Part shown: positions 36,815 to 46,474 of the stretch, one piece after another
How positions within the stretch are numbered: the stretch's first letter is position 1
How the letters are laid out: each line of letters begins with the position of its first letter
Assembly: GCA_049426725.1 (NCBI GenBank)
Contig: JBMSYN010000008.1
Span: forward strand, 1 to 64,000
Direction of reading: 5' to 3'
DNA from: UBA961 sp049426725
GTDB lineage: Bacteria; Bacteroidota; Ignavibacteria; Kapaibacteriales; UBA961
DNA: 64,000 nt
Notes under the pieces: generated by a model
The model's database searches: none
Seen by the model: the letters and a program-made list of their open reading frames with translations, nothing else
What the model was told of the DNA's origin: nothing
Made by a program: the position numbers and the translations under genes

Positions 36815-38701
36815 ATGATGAATGCATTCTTCCTTTCTTCATTCTTACGAGCAACTTTATTGTTTGTGCTCACATATTGTGTGTATCTACTCACGATGAT
36901 GCCCGATATTGGTTTCACTGATTCCGGTGAATTGGCAGCTGTGGCTCATACCCTTGGTATAGCCCACCCCACGGGGTATCCACTGTACACGATCTTGACA
37001 CATGTTTGGAGTGTGATTTCTCCATTTTCGACTGTTTATGATTTGAATCTTTTCGCGGCACTCACCACTGCATTGTCAATAAGCGTCTTCTCATTGATAC
37101 TTGATGAAGCATTGAGTATTACCAATAGTGATAAGAAATATCTCGGAATCATTTCATTATGCACTGCATTGACATTTGGCTTTGGCTCAACTGTTTGGTC
37201 GCAGGCAACAGCATTGGAAGTGTATTCATTGCAATTGCTCCTTTTCATGCTGAGCATATACTTTTTCATAAAAGCAATGAAGCATGGAGGCATGTCCAAT
37301 CACTTATTGATTTGGGGATTTCTCATTGGTTTGTCATTCACCAATCATGGCACCACAATCCTTCTTGCCCCTGCAATGATTATTGGTTATTTCAGCGATT
37401 GGAAAACCGGTAAGTTTCAATTCACAAAAGATGCATTTCGCGGTTTATTGCCAATCATTCCACTTTTTATGTGCGGACTCCTCATCTGGTTATACTTGCC
37501 GATGAGAAGTGCGCAAGGTCCGATTGTCAATTGGGGGGAAGTCCACAGAAATTGGGATGCATTTTCCTATCATGCATTTGGCAAGCAATATCAAGTGTGG
37601 ATGTTCAATGAAGGAACGGCTAAAGATAATTTCCCCAAATATTGGTCAGCCCTCATCGGCATGACATCCTGGATTATTCTATTACCGATTGCATTTGGGG
37701 TGTATAGTGCATGGAAAGCAAATAAATCACTATGCATATTTAGCATCATGCTTATCCTTGGAAATCTGGCATATGCATTGAATTATGGAATTCACGATAT
37801 CGAGACATATTTCATCTCCGGATTCATTGGTGCCTTTATTCTTGCTGCTTTTGGTTTACATGGATTGATCAAAGGAAGAATGCAATTTCAATATGCCTTA
37901 CTTATACTTCCATTGTTCAATCTTGGAATGAATTATACTGAAAATGATAAGCATGCCGATACATCTGTTCCTTCTTATATAAAGCTGATGATTGATCCAC
38001 TTCCCAAGAATGCAGTGATCATTTCATCACAGTGGGATTATCTATGTTCGGGATTTCTGTATAAGCAGATTGTAGAAGGATATCGTCCGGATATCATCAT
38101 GGTTGAGAAAGAATTGTTAAGAAGAACATGGTTTCCGATTCAACTGAAAAGGCAATATCCTTTTCTTGGTAAAGTTGACTATCAATTCAATGCTTTTCTT
38201 GAGGAATTACAAAAGTTTGAACAAGATCTCCCCTATTCTGCAGAAGTGTTACAATCACGATATCTTTCTGTGATGAATGCAATGATTGATAGCGCCATTG
38301 CATATCGACGTCCGGTATTCATCACAACTGAAGTATTACAAAGCGAACCTAATCTTGCACAGTCTTATGCAAAAGTTCCACAGGGATTGGCATTTCGAAT
38401 CATGCTTCCCCCGCCTTCAGGCTTACCTGAAATTCCTCTTGAATTACTCAATGCCGATTTTGAGACATTGATTCAATCAACGAAAGGAAAGAGCAATCAT
38501 TTATACAAAGGTTTGACTTCAATCACTGCAAATCAAGTATTGAATCTTGCTCAATATGCGTGGATGACAGGTAGATTGAAAGAGGCAAATCGTTATCTAG
38601 ATATTGCTGAGAGTTTGGACTCAGACAATCAAACTCTTTATCAGTTAAGGCAAGCGATTACTGATTCTCCTGATGGTCCCCAATCAAGAGTGAAGAGATG
38701 A
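36815..38701 (+). CDS. DUF2723 multi-pass membrane protein
   Basis: A 628-residue membrane protein with about ten helices in the first 400 residues. Near the N-terminus it has the DUF2723 signature FTDSGELAAVAHTLGIAHPTGYPLY, with the acidic DSGE and HPTGYP resembling GT-C protein O-mannosyltransferases. A soluble C-terminal region follows. The final 60 residues look like a TPR pair (QYAWMTGRLKEANRYLDIAESL). The family may glycosylate exported proteins, which would fit a T9SS organism, but this is inference. Two ATGs in tandem (36815, 36818) are equally possible. Its 3' end overlaps the convergent beta-barrel gene by 44 bases. Confidence 0.8.
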   Translation: MMNAFFLSSFLRATLLFVLTYCVYLLTMMPDIGFTDSGELAAVAHTLGIAHPTGYPLYTILTHVWSVISPFSTVYDLNLFAALTTALSISVFSLILDEALSITNSDKKYLGIISLCTALTFGFGSTVWSQATALEVYSLQLLLFMLSIYFFIKAMKHGGMSNHLLIWGFLIGLSFTNHGTTILLAPAMIIGYFSDWKTGKFQFTKDAFRGLLPIIPLFMCGLLIWLYLPMRSAQGPIVNWGEVHRNWDAFSYHAFGKQYQVWMFNEGTAKDNFPKYWSALIGMTSWIILLPIAFGVYSAWKANKSLCIFSIMLILGNLAYALNYGIHDIETYFISGFIGAFILAAFGLHGLIKGRMQFQYALLILPLFNLGMNYTENDKHADTSVPSYIKLMIDPLPKNAVIISSQWDYLCSGFLYKQIVEGYRPDIIMVEKELLRRTWFPIQLKRQYPFLGKVDYQFNAFLEELQKFEQDLPYSAEVLQSRYLSVMNAMIDSAIAYRRPVFITTEVLQSEPNLAQSYAKVPQGLAFRIMLPPPSGLPEIPLELLNADFETLIQSTKGKSNHLYKGLTSITANQVLNLAQYAWMTGRLKEANRYLDIAESLDSDNQTLYQLRQAITDSPDGPQSRVKR

Positions 38702-39725
38702 AACATTGAATATGCATTCCAAGATATGATGCAGTATTTTCATTTCCGAAATTATTCCTTATATCTCTGATATTTCGATATTCGATACGGCATTTTGCCA
38801 TGTCAAGAGGCATATAATCCAATCCAAATGAATACCCAAATCCCGTGATTCCTTGTATTGCATTTGCAATCATGAAATCCGGATCATGATAATATTCCAA
38901 TCTTCCATTGAGATTCCATTGTGCATGTAATTTCCATTGCATCATCAATAATGGAGCCATCATCCAATTTATTGTTTCCTTCTGCTTCTGCGTTCCAATA
39001 TCAATACTTGCAGAAATCATCACATCAGAACTTGCTTTATAGGTTGCGCCAATATGTTGATATAATCTCACTCCATAAGTTGAGTCATGAATTGTAGAAC
39101 CTATAAATCCAGCACAAACATATTGTAGATTATCCGTGACTCCACTGTAATCATAACCGATTGCAGGCAATATTCCCTTTGAATCGATGGTGCTTTGTTG
39201 CCAACCATTCAATAAATGAAGAGTATAGGTTTGATTATCTACTTGATGTCTAATCCGAATTCCGGATTGATAGTATGGCGAATTGTCTGCAACAATGCTA
39301 CGCGATGGATTAATGCAATCAAAACCTGATGGAGATTCCAGTCCGATATGCGAAGGGTAAATTCCTGCAAGGATTTCTGTTTGTTCATCTATCTGATATG
39401 CAGACCACAAAGACCCAATATGTTTGAGAATTCCTTGTTCATGCGCTAGATTTTCTTCAGCATAGGTTCCGGTTATACCTGATATTTCAGCTTTCCAATT
39501 GTTGTTGGATACATTCAATGAACCCGAAAGCAGATTCATTGCAGGTGTAGAAAGCAGAGTGTTTGATACGAGATAATTTGGAAGTTCATCATTGCTGCGG
39601 GCTTCACCATATTGAAGATATCCTTCTGAACGAATTGTTGATTTCACTTTGAATGAAGATTCATGAGCCGTTGATATCCCATGAAAGAAAAGCAAACACA
39701 TCAAGAATGTGAATTGGATATTCAT
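38658..39725 (-). CDS. outer-membrane beta-barrel protein (OmpL/BBP2-like)
   Basis: A 355-residue protein with a signal peptide (MNIQFTFLMCLLFFHGISTAHES). Amphipathic strands alternate with short turns throughout, including the run near QSGIRIRHQVDNQTYTLHLLNGW that resembles the putative porin-2 family (BBP2). It should sit in the outer membrane. ATG 39725 lies two bases after the pyk stop; a TTG two codons earlier is less likely. It is co-directional with pyk, so it may be its last co-transcribed gene. Substrate or role unknown. Confidence 0.65.
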   Translation of the reverse strand: MNIQFTFLMCLLFFHGISTAHESSFKVKSTIRSEGYLQYGEARSNDELPNYLVSNTLLSTPAMNLLSGSLNVSNNNWKAEISGITGTYAEENLAHEQGILKHIGSLWSAYQIDEQTEILAGIYPSHIGLESPSGFDCINPSRSIVADNSPYYQSGIRIRHQVDNQTYTLHLLNGWQQSTIDSKGILPAIGYDYSGVTDNLQYVCAGFIGSTIHDSTYGVRLYQHIGATYKASSDVMISASIDIGTQKQKETINWMMAPLLMMQWKLHAQWNLNGRLEYYHDPDFMIANAIQGITGFGYSFGLDYMPLDMAKCRIEYRNIRDIRNNFGNENTASYLGMHIQCFISSLLIGDHQENQ

Positions 39726-39727
39726 AC

Positions 39728-41245
39728 TCAAGGGATTTGTTCAATCGTAAGCATATTTGTTCGCGATCTTGCAACGAGTGGTCGTCCAATAGTAATGACA
39801 ACCGATTCTCCGGACTTGAAGAATTGTTCTTTTTTCAGAAATTGCTTCATGTGTTCGACTGTAAAGTCTGTGCCACCAACTTTGGCTATCAATACGCCTG
39901 TCACACCCCAGAACAATCCGGTTCTTCGCGCGATTTCTGCAAATTCTGTCATCGCAATGATTGGCGCATTGGGTCTTCTATTGGAAATAAGCAATGCCGT
40001 TTCACCGGACAAGCTCAATGTTGAAATACCTGCCACATCTTCATTCTCAGCTATTGTTGCCGCTGCCGTTGCAATCAAATCTGTATTATGTTCTTTTCTT
40101 GGCAAGCCCATTGTTCTTCTTCTGATTCGCATGTCATCTTGTTTACAATGCGATTCTGCTTCACTACAAATCGTACGCATATAACTAACCGTTTCAACAG
40201 GATATGAACCTACGCTTGTTTCTGCTGAAAGCATTACCACATCTGTTCCATCTAATACAGCATTTGCGACATCACTCGCTTCTGCTCTGGTTGGCCTTGG
40301 ATTATTGATCATTGATTCAAGCATTTGTGTTGCCGTAATCACGGGTTTCGCATAACGATTGCACACTGCTATGATATTTTTCTGAACTGTAGGCACTTCA
40401 GCAGCGGGAATCTCTACTCCAAGATCTCCTCGAGCCACCATGATCACATCAGATGCCTGAACAATTGCATCTATATTTGCTACTGCCTCGGGCTTTTCAA
40501 TCTTTGCAATCACCCATTGTTTACCACCAAGTTTTGCAATATGTTTTTTTATGTGATGGATGTCTTCAGGTTTCCTCACGAATGACAAGGCGATATAATC
40601 AACTCTATTTTCAATTGCGAATTTCACATCTTTTTTATCTTTTTCGGACATAGAAGGTTGACTGACTTTCACATTTGGAAGATTGATACCTTTTCTGGAT
40701 TTGAGGATGCCACCATTTAATACATTCACATGAACAAATGGAGCTTTCACTGAAGTGACCATCACTTTCATCAATCCATCGTCAAAGAGCATGATGTCAC
40801 CCTTTTTGACATCATGTGCTATTTCCGGATATTCTACGGGAATAAACTTAGCCGGAATTTTATCAGTAGACTTTTTTGCTTTTTGTCTATCTGCAATCAC
40901 AAAGCTATCCCCGTCTTTTAATTCAATTACTTGATCTTTCAAATCCGCCACTCGAATTTTGGGTCCTTGCAAATCGGCCACGATGGGAAGAAAGACACCC
41001 AATTTTTTTTCAGCCGATCGAATGATTTTTATATTCTCAAGATGTACTTCATGTGAACCATGAGACATATTGAGTCGAAATCCATTTGCTCCTGCCAATA
41101 CCAATTCCACAATTTTATTTTGCGATGCAATTGCCGGACCCATCGTACAAAGAATCTTTGTGTTTTGATGAAGATGTTCCAAGCGATGTGATTTCAATGC
41201 TTTTCGTAATTGTTGTGTATTTGGTGCGAATTGTTTCTTTTTCAC
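39728..41245 (-). CDS. pyk: pyruvate kinase
   Basis: The last step of glycolysis, phosphoenolpyruvate plus ADP to pyruvate plus ATP. The protein has NTKILCTMGPA, NMSHGSHEVH, DLQGPKIR, MLFDDGLMKV and VMVARGDLGVEIP. It also has the active-site block ITATQMLESMI...PRPTRAEASDVANAVLDGTD. I prefer the GTG at 41245: a textbook AAGGAG (41257-41252) sits six bases before it, giving 505 residues beginning MKKKQF. An ATG seven codons upstream (41266) lacks a ribosome site and would overlap the murQ stop. The N-terminus before NTKIL is some 30 residues longer than in most pyruvate kinases. Confidence 0.93.
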   Translation of the reverse strand: MKKKQFAPNTQQLRKALKSHRLEHLHQNTKILCTMGPAIASQNKIVELVLAGANGFRLNMSHGSHEVHLENIKIIRSAEKKLGVFLPIVADLQGPKIRVADLKDQVIELKDGDSFVIADRQKAKKSTDKIPAKFIPVEYPEIAHDVKKGDIMLFDDGLMKVMVTSVKAPFVHVNVLNGGILKSRKGINLPNVKVSQPSMSEKDKKDVKFAIENRVDYIALSFVRKPEDIHHIKKHIAKLGGKQWVIAKIEKPEAVANIDAIVQASDVIMVARGDLGVEIPAAEVPTVQKNIIAVCNRYAKPVITATQMLESMINNPRPTRAEASDVANAVLDGTDVVMLSAETSVGSYPVETVSYMRTICSEAESHCKQDDMRIRRRTMGLPRKEHNTDLIATAAATIAENEDVAGISTLSLSGETALLISNRRPNAPIIAMTEFAEIARRTGLFWGVTGVLIAKVGGTDFTVEHMKQFLKKEQFFKSGESVVITIGRPLVARSRTNMLTIEQIP

Positions 41246-41255
41246 AAGTAGCTCC

Positions 41256-42167
41256 TTAAAGGGCATGTTTGATAAATCCATCAGCATTCTGCAAACGTTC
41301 GCCTGCTGTTTTTGCATCAACATCAGCAAGAAGCATCACAAGTGCTGTTTTTACATGGCCATTAGACAAATCAAGAATTTCACTTGCCTTATCATAATTT
41401 ACATCAGCAATTTCCATGATGATGCGTTTTGCTCTTTCACGCAATTTCGCATTTGTCAATTGCAAATCCACCATGATATTTCCATAACTTTTTCCTAATC
41501 TGATCATGGATGCAGTGGTGAGCATATTCAACACCATTTTCTGTGCGGTGCCACTTTTCATTCTGGTTGAACCCGCAATGACTTCCGGTCCTACATTAGG
41601 TGCAATGACTATTTCGGCATGTACACCGAGTGAACTCAGTTGATCTCGCGAATTTGTTGTAACCAATATTGTATGACATCCCAAATCTGTTGCTTTATCT
41701 AATGCCCCGCGCACAAATGGGGTTCTGCCTGAAGCGGCAATTCCACAAATCACATCATTGTCATTGACTCTATTGTCAATCAATGCCTGAGCCCCATACT
41801 CTATTGAGTCTTCAGCACCCTCTTGTGCCTTAAACATTGCTTGATCGCCACCCGCGATGATGCCTTGTACCATTTCGGGATTCGTACCAAATGTTGGTGG
41901 ACATTCTGATGCATCAACTATTCCAAGTCTTCCACTTGTTCCGGCACCAACATAGAATAATCTCCCACCAAGCTTAAACTGCTCAGTAATGATGTCAACT
42001 GCTTTTTCTATCGATGGTAATTCATCTTTGATAGCATGAGCGACCATTGCATCTTCACTATTGATCAATTCGAGAATTTCCATCGTACTCATCAGATCAA
42101 TATCGCTTGAGCGTTGATTTCTTTGCTCTGTGGCAAGATTCGATATTTCTTTAAAAAGGGATGTCAA
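41256..42167 (-). CDS. murQ: N-acetylmuramic acid 6-phosphate etherase
   Basis: MurQ cleaves the lactyl ether of MurNAc-6-phosphate to give GlcNAc-6-phosphate, a step in cell-wall recycling. The 303-residue protein contains the SIS fold with YVGAGTSGRLGIVDASECPPTF, GIAASGRTPFV and GSTRMKSGTAQK. The start is a TTG at 42167 that overlaps the preceding dehydrogenase stop as TTGA; no later Met fits the family N-terminus. A NagZ-type glucosaminidase also lies in this window (48988). No MurNAc transporter or kinase is adjacent. Confidence 0.93.
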   Translation of the reverse strand: MTSLFKEISNLATEQRNQRSSDIDLMSTMEILELINSEDAMVAHAIKDELPSIEKAVDIITEQFKLGGRLFYVGAGTSGRLGIVDASECPPTFGTNPEMVQGIIAGGDQAMFKAQEGAEDSIEYGAQALIDNRVNDNDVICGIAASGRTPFVRGALDKATDLGCHTILVTTNSRDQLSSLGVHAEIVIAPNVGPEVIAGSTRMKSGTAQKMVLNMLTTASMIRLGKSYGNIMVDLQLTNAKLRERAKRIIMEIADVNYDKASEILDLSNGHVKTALVMLLADVDAKTAGERLQNADGFIKHAL

Positions 42168-42928
42168 TGTCTTGCAGCTCCACCATCAACATTAATAGTC
42201 TGACCTGTAATGATTCCTGATGCAGGCAATGCAAGGAATGCCACAAGATTTGCTATATCTTCCGGTTCATCGGGTCTATGCACTGCTTGTTCAGGAAGTA
42301 TATGTTCGAGAATTGTTTTAGACAAGCGCACATCTGAAGGTCTTTGAGTTGCAGTTAATCCAACAGTTATGGCATTGATTGTTATTCCATGCTTACCGAT
42401 TTCTGACGCGAGTGATCTTGTGAATCCAATAACGCCCATTTTTGCTGCAGCATAATGTGAAAGAAATGGTGTACCGAGCCAGACTGTATTTGAAGAAAGC
42501 GTGATGATTCTTCCAAAATTATTCGCTTTCATTGTTGGCATCACTGCTTGTGTAACAAGAAATAAACTTGTGAGATTGATTTCCATCATATGTGTCCATT
42601 GTTCATGTGTGATGAGTTCCAAAGGAGCTTCATCATACATCCCAACATTATGCACAAGTATATCGATGGTGCCATATTCTTTGAGCGTTGCATCTATCAA
42701 GTGTTTTACATCATCGGGTTTTGTGCAATCTGCCTTTATGGTCAACGCTCTGCCACCTGCTTGACGAACTTTTTCTGCTGTTTCGCTTGCATCGGCAAGA
42801 TCTGCAATGACAACAATTGCACCCTCTTCCGCGAGGCGCTCACAAAATGCACTACCATTTCCAAAAGCTGCGCCTGTGACAATTGCCACGCGATCTTTCA
42901 GACCATGTTCAAATTCATGTATTTTCAT
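42164..42928 (-). CDS. short-chain dehydrogenase/reductase
   Basis: A 254-residue classical SDR: TGAAFGNG (18-25) binds NAD(P), HNVG at 93-96 takes the place of NNAG, catalytic Ser near 145 (TLSSN), and Y159-xxx-K163 (HYAAAK). ISGQTINVDGG-like wording at the end (IITGQTINVDGG) is typical of FabG-like enzymes. The substrate is not evident. Its stop overlaps murQ's TTG start, so the two are translationally coupled, though a role for an SDR in MurNAc metabolism is not established. Confidence 0.82.
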   Translation of the reverse strand: MKIHEFEHGLKDRVAIVTGAAFGNGSAFCERLAEEGAIVVIADLADASETAEKVRQAGGRALTIKADCTKPDDVKHLIDATLKEYGTIDILVHNVGMYDEAPLELITHEQWTHMMEINLTSLFLVTQAVMPTMKANNFGRIITLSSNTVWLGTPFLSHYAAAKMGVIGFTRSLASEIGKHGITINAITVGLTATQRPSDVRLSKTILEHILPEQAVHRPDEPEDIANLVAFLALPASGIITGQTINVDGGAARH

Positions 42929-42942
42929 GTATACCTTTCATA

Positions 42943-43854
42943 TTATGCTCTTGGATGAGCTTTCTGATATGCCTGCTTTAATCTGTCGACAGACACATGC
43001 GTATAAACTTGCGTTGCGGAGAGCGAACTATGACCAAGCATTTCACTCACCGAACTGATATCTGCTCCATTGTCCAATAAATGTGTTGCAAATGTATGAC
43101 GCAATACATGCGGACTTTTCTGCGGTGATTCAGTCACTGGATTCATCGCTCTTCTGATGATTCTATACACAACAGAAGGATTCATCACTTTGCCTCTATC
43201 ACTCAAGAACACTTTACCATCGGGCTTTGCCGTATCGAGCATTGTCAAATTTGATCTCAAAGCAAGATATGTTTCCAATGCCTGAATGGCTTGTTTGCCA
43301 ATGGGCACGATTCGTTCTTTTTTGCCTTTGCCCATCACACGAACCGTTCCGGCATGCATATCCAAATCTTGCATGGGAAGATTGATGAGCTCACTCACCC
43401 GCAATCCCGAACTATATAATAATTCGGCAATGGCAATATTTCGCGCACCATTCGGAGTGGATGCATCAAATGAATCCATCAATGATTCAATCTCACCGGG
43501 CTGTAAAAATGATGGCAATTTCTTTTCCGCCTTCGGCGTGGAGACGATCGCTGCGGGATTGCGATCGATCCACGATTGCCGAAATGCGAATTTGAAGAAT
43601 GATTTTACCGCGGCGATTTTCACGCGCAATGACTTTTTCGCCAAACCTCGATCATGCAGATATCCCAAAAATGGTCGAATATCTGCAGGTTCTATGGCAT
43701 TTATTTCTGGTTTTACGCCAAATTCAGCAATAAAGTAGTCCAGGAACTCCATCAACGCAAACCGATATGTTTCAATCGTATGCGGGGAATATCCTTTCTG
43801 CAATTCACATGCCGAAAGGAATTCCTGAACCGCCTGTTCATATACTTTATTCAT
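42943..43854 (-). CDS. XerC/XerD-type tyrosine recombinase
   Basis: A 303-residue site-specific recombinase of the size used for chromosome dimer resolution. The core-binding N-terminal domain (about 5-95) and catalytic domain carry R152 (SGLRVSEL), the beta-hairpin Lys near 176 (GKGKK), H249-xx-R252 (HVLRHTFATHLL), H275 (LGHSS) and nucleophile Y284 (TQVYTHV). There is no sign of an integrated element around it, which favours a housekeeping Xer over an integrase. I did not identify a dif-like site nearby. It starts the minus-strand block ending with the beta-barrel gene. Confidence 0.9.
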   Translation of the reverse strand: MNKVYEQAVQEFLSACELQKGYSPHTIETYRFALMEFLDYFIAEFGVKPEINAIEPADIRPFLGYLHDRGLAKKSLRVKIAAVKSFFKFAFRQSWIDRNPAAIVSTPKAEKKLPSFLQPGEIESLMDSFDASTPNGARNIAIAELLYSSGLRVSELINLPMQDLDMHAGTVRVMGKGKKERIVPIGKQAIQALETYLALRSNLTMLDTAKPDGKVFLSDRGKVMNPSVVYRIIRRAMNPVTESPQKSPHVLRHTFATHLLDNGADISSVSEMLGHSSLSATQVYTHVSVDRLKQAYQKAHPRA

Positions 43855-43986
43855 TGATCTTCACTTAGAAATGAGCACTTATCACCACAAAAATCAAGCC
43901 ATGAATACTGTAGTCATGACAATTCTGGAGGGTCTCCCTCGAATTTCGCATATTGCAGCCCTGAATATCACTATGGAAGTCAGAAC

Positions 43987-45531
43987 ATGTCAGACAAATT
44001 TCAAATCCTTGAAGCCCTAAAAAAAGAAGCGATGCTTGGTGGTGGCGAACAAAAAATTGCGGATAGACATAAAAAAGGAAAATTGACGGCTAGAGAGCGA
44101 CTCGACATATTGCTTGATCCGGATTCTTTTGAGGAGATGGATATGTTTGTGAGACATCGTTCTACAAATTTTGGTCTTGAAAAAAATCGCCCTCTCGGGG
44201 ATGGAGTAATCACCGGAACCGGTCGAATACATGGCAGAACAGTATGCGTTTTTTCTCAGGATTTCACTGTCTTTGGCGGATCACTTTCTGAAACACATGC
44301 CGAGAAAATTTGCAAGGTGATGGATCTCGCAATGAAAATTGGTGCACCAATCATTGGCGTGAACGATTCCGGTGGAGCTCGCATTCAAGAAGGTGTTGTT
44401 TCTCTTGGTGGATATGCCGACATATTTCTTCGAAATACAATGGCAAGCGGCGTCATACCACAAATTAGCGTGATACTTGGTCCATGCGCAGGTGGAGCAG
44501 TGTATTCCCCGGCCATCACGGATTTCGTGTTTATGTCCAAGGGAAGTTCCTATATGTTTGTCACCGGACCCAATGTTGTAAAAACCGTGACTCATGAAGA
44601 AGTGACATTTGAAGAATTGGGTGGAGCAGAAACACATGCATCAAAATCCGGCGTTGCGCATGTTGCATGCGAAGATGAACTCGACACACTCAATCGCGTT
44701 CGCGATTTGATGCGCTATCTTCCTTCAAGCAATACTTCTGCATTGCCTCATATTCCAACGATTGATCTTCAAGACAGAGAATGCACAACCCTTGATACAA
44801 TCATTCCTGCAAATCCCAATCAACCGTATGATATTAAGGATGTGATAAAAACAGTTGTTGATGAATCTCAATTTTTTGAGATCCATGCACAGTATGCAGA
44901 AAATATCGTCGTTGGATTTGCAACGCTTGACGGTCGCCCCATTGGCATCGTCGCCAATCAACCGGCATCAATGGCTGGTGTATTGGACATCAATAGTTCA
45001 ATTAAGGGAGCTCGCTTTGTTCGCTTCTGCGATTGTTTCAATATTCCACTTGTGGTATTTGAAGATGTTCCGGGATTTCTTCCCGGCACAGATCAAGAAT
45101 GGCGCGGCATCATTAGACATGGCGCAAAATTGCTCTATGCATTCTGTGAGGCAACCGTTCCAAAAGTGACAGTCATCACTCGGAAAGCTTATGGCGGAGC
45201 TTATGATGTGATGAATTCAAAACATATTCGCGGTGATTATAATATCGCATGGCCGACTGCAGAAATTGCCGTTATGGGAGCCAAAGGCGCAGTTGAGATC
45301 TTATTCAAGAAAGAGATCGATGGAGCAGAAGATAAAGTTGCAAAAGCAGCAGAACTCGAAGCAGCATACAATGACCAATTCTGCAATCCTTATGCTGCAG
45401 CCGAAAGAGGATATATCGACGATGTGATCAAACCATCCGAAACCCGAAAGAAACTCATTCGCGCATTGAATCTTTTGGAAACCAAGGAAGACACCAATCC
45501 TTGGAAAAAACATGGCAATATACCTTTGTGA
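43987..45531 (+). CDS. pccB: acyl-CoA carboxylase carboxyltransferase subunit (propionyl-CoA carboxylase beta type)
   Basis: A 514-residue crotonase-fold carboxyltransferase that moves CO2 from biotin to propionyl- or acetyl-CoA, or runs in a decarboxylase complex. It shows KGKLTARERLDILLD, VNDSGGARIQEGV, GPCAGGAVYSPA, FLPGTDQEWRGIIRHGAKLL and RKAYGGAYDVMNSKH. No biotin carboxylase or biotin-carrier gene adjoins it, so its partners must be elsewhere; the acyl-CoA substrate cannot be fixed from sequence. The 132-base upstream gap has no obvious -7 box but includes a small GAGGG-TCT-CCCTC hairpin. Confidence 0.88.
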   Translation: MSDKFQILEALKKEAMLGGGEQKIADRHKKGKLTARERLDILLDPDSFEEMDMFVRHRSTNFGLEKNRPLGDGVITGTGRIHGRTVCVFSQDFTVFGGSLSETHAEKICKVMDLAMKIGAPIIGVNDSGGARIQEGVVSLGGYADIFLRNTMASGVIPQISVILGPCAGGAVYSPAITDFVFMSKGSSYMFVTGPNVVKTVTHEEVTFEELGGAETHASKSGVAHVACEDELDTLNRVRDLMRYLPSSNTSALPHIPTIDLQDRECTTLDTIIPANPNQPYDIKDVIKTVVDESQFFEIHAQYAENIVVGFATLDGRPIGIVANQPASMAGVLDINSSIKGARFVRFCDCFNIPLVVFEDVPGFLPGTDQEWRGIIRHGAKLLYAFCEATVPKVTVITRKAYGGAYDVMNSKHIRGDYNIAWPTAEIAVMGAKGAVEILFKKEIDGAEDKVAKAAELEAAYNDQFCNPYAAAERGYIDDVIKPSETRKKLIRALNLLETKEDTNPWKKHGNIPL

Positions 45532-45568
45532 TTGCTCACATAATTCTTCACATTTACAGGGATGAACA

Positions 45569-46471
45569 ATGAAGCCAAAAAGCATTGCAATCTTGATGAT
45601 GCTTATGCTCGCTGCATGTGGAATTCAAAAAAAGGGATATCCATCAAAAGATTTGACACCAAAACTTATTGATGGCGAACACTATGTCTATGTGCTACCA
45701 AACGGCGAAGAAGCATTCATTGAACAATTTGATTATGCCTCTGAATTCGAAGATGGATATGCAATCATTGCCGATTCAAATGAACAATGTGGTATCATAG
45801 ATTCAACCGGTACAATTGTTCTGCCCTATTCTCATCCGGAATTGTGGTTTGCAGGCGAGGGAATGTATTCATTCATAAAGAATGGTCGCATCGGTTTCAT
45901 CGATCGTAAAGGAAATGTTCGCATTCCAACAATCTATGGTGGAGATGGTGGTGCCAGACCCCGCTTTTCCGAAGGCATCTGCGCAGTGATTGATTCTACG
46001 GATTCACATTATCTATTCATTGACAAAAATGGAAGGAAAGTTTTCGATCGCATCATTGAAGGGACACTTGGCGGTGCAGCCACATATTATTTTCCCGAAT
46101 TTCATCAAGGTCTATGTGTAGCCCATGACAAATATCGTTTCGGATATATCAATCACAATGGCGATTGGGCAATCCCACCTCAATTCGATCAAGCGCATCG
46201 ATTCAGCGAAGGACTTGCCGCAGTGAGAAAGAAAGGACTTGTCATGTTCATCAATACAAAAGGTGAACGCGCGATTCAACGGTCATTCGGTGCAATAGAT
46301 GAAGGGTGCTGTGGATTTGATTATGGATATTTTCAGAATGGAAAAGTGCGCGTGAATCTGGATTCAACACAGTCCGACATTGACATCGATGATCCGCGAT
46401 ATAATTATCGACTCGCAAAGTGGGGATTGATTGATAAAAAAGGAAATGTGCTTGAAATTGAAGATCCCTAA
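45569..46471 (+). CDS. WG-repeat lipoprotein
   Basis: A 300-residue lipoprotein (signal MKPKSIAILMMLMLAAC, lipobox LAAC) made of about six WG-type repeats. Each has a G-[IYF]-I-[DN]-xx-G core followed by a short strand, for example GFIDRKGNVRIP, LFIDKNGRKVF, GYINHNGDWAIPPQFD and GLIDKKGNVLE. The repeats should fold as a beta structure. Function is unknown; related proteins are often surface-exposed. AGGGA at 45558-45562 supports the start. The rhomboid gene follows 3 bases after the stop. Confidence 0.82.
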   Translation: MKPKSIAILMMLMLAACGIQKKGYPSKDLTPKLIDGEHYVYVLPNGEEAFIEQFDYASEFEDGYAIIADSNEQCGIIDSTGTIVLPYSHPELWFAGEGMYSFIKNGRIGFIDRKGNVRIPTIYGGDGGARPRFSEGICAVIDSTDSHYLFIDKNGRKVFDRIIEGTLGGAATYYFPEFHQGLCVAHDKYRFGYINHNGDWAIPPQFDQAHRFSEGLAAVRKKGLVMFINTKGERAIQRSFGAIDEGCCGFDYGYFQNGKVRVNLDSTQSDIDIDDPRYNYRLAKWGLIDKKGNVLEIEDP

Positions 46472-46474
46472 ACC

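Noticed and set aside
43928..43940. Hairpin GAGGG-TCT-CCCTC upstream of the carboxyltransferase gene
   Set aside because: Short, no T tract and no known riboswitch features.
42943..43986. dif site or integrated element around the Xer recombinase
   Set aside because: No 28-bp dif-like palindrome recognised, no flanking repeats, and neighbours are housekeeping genes.
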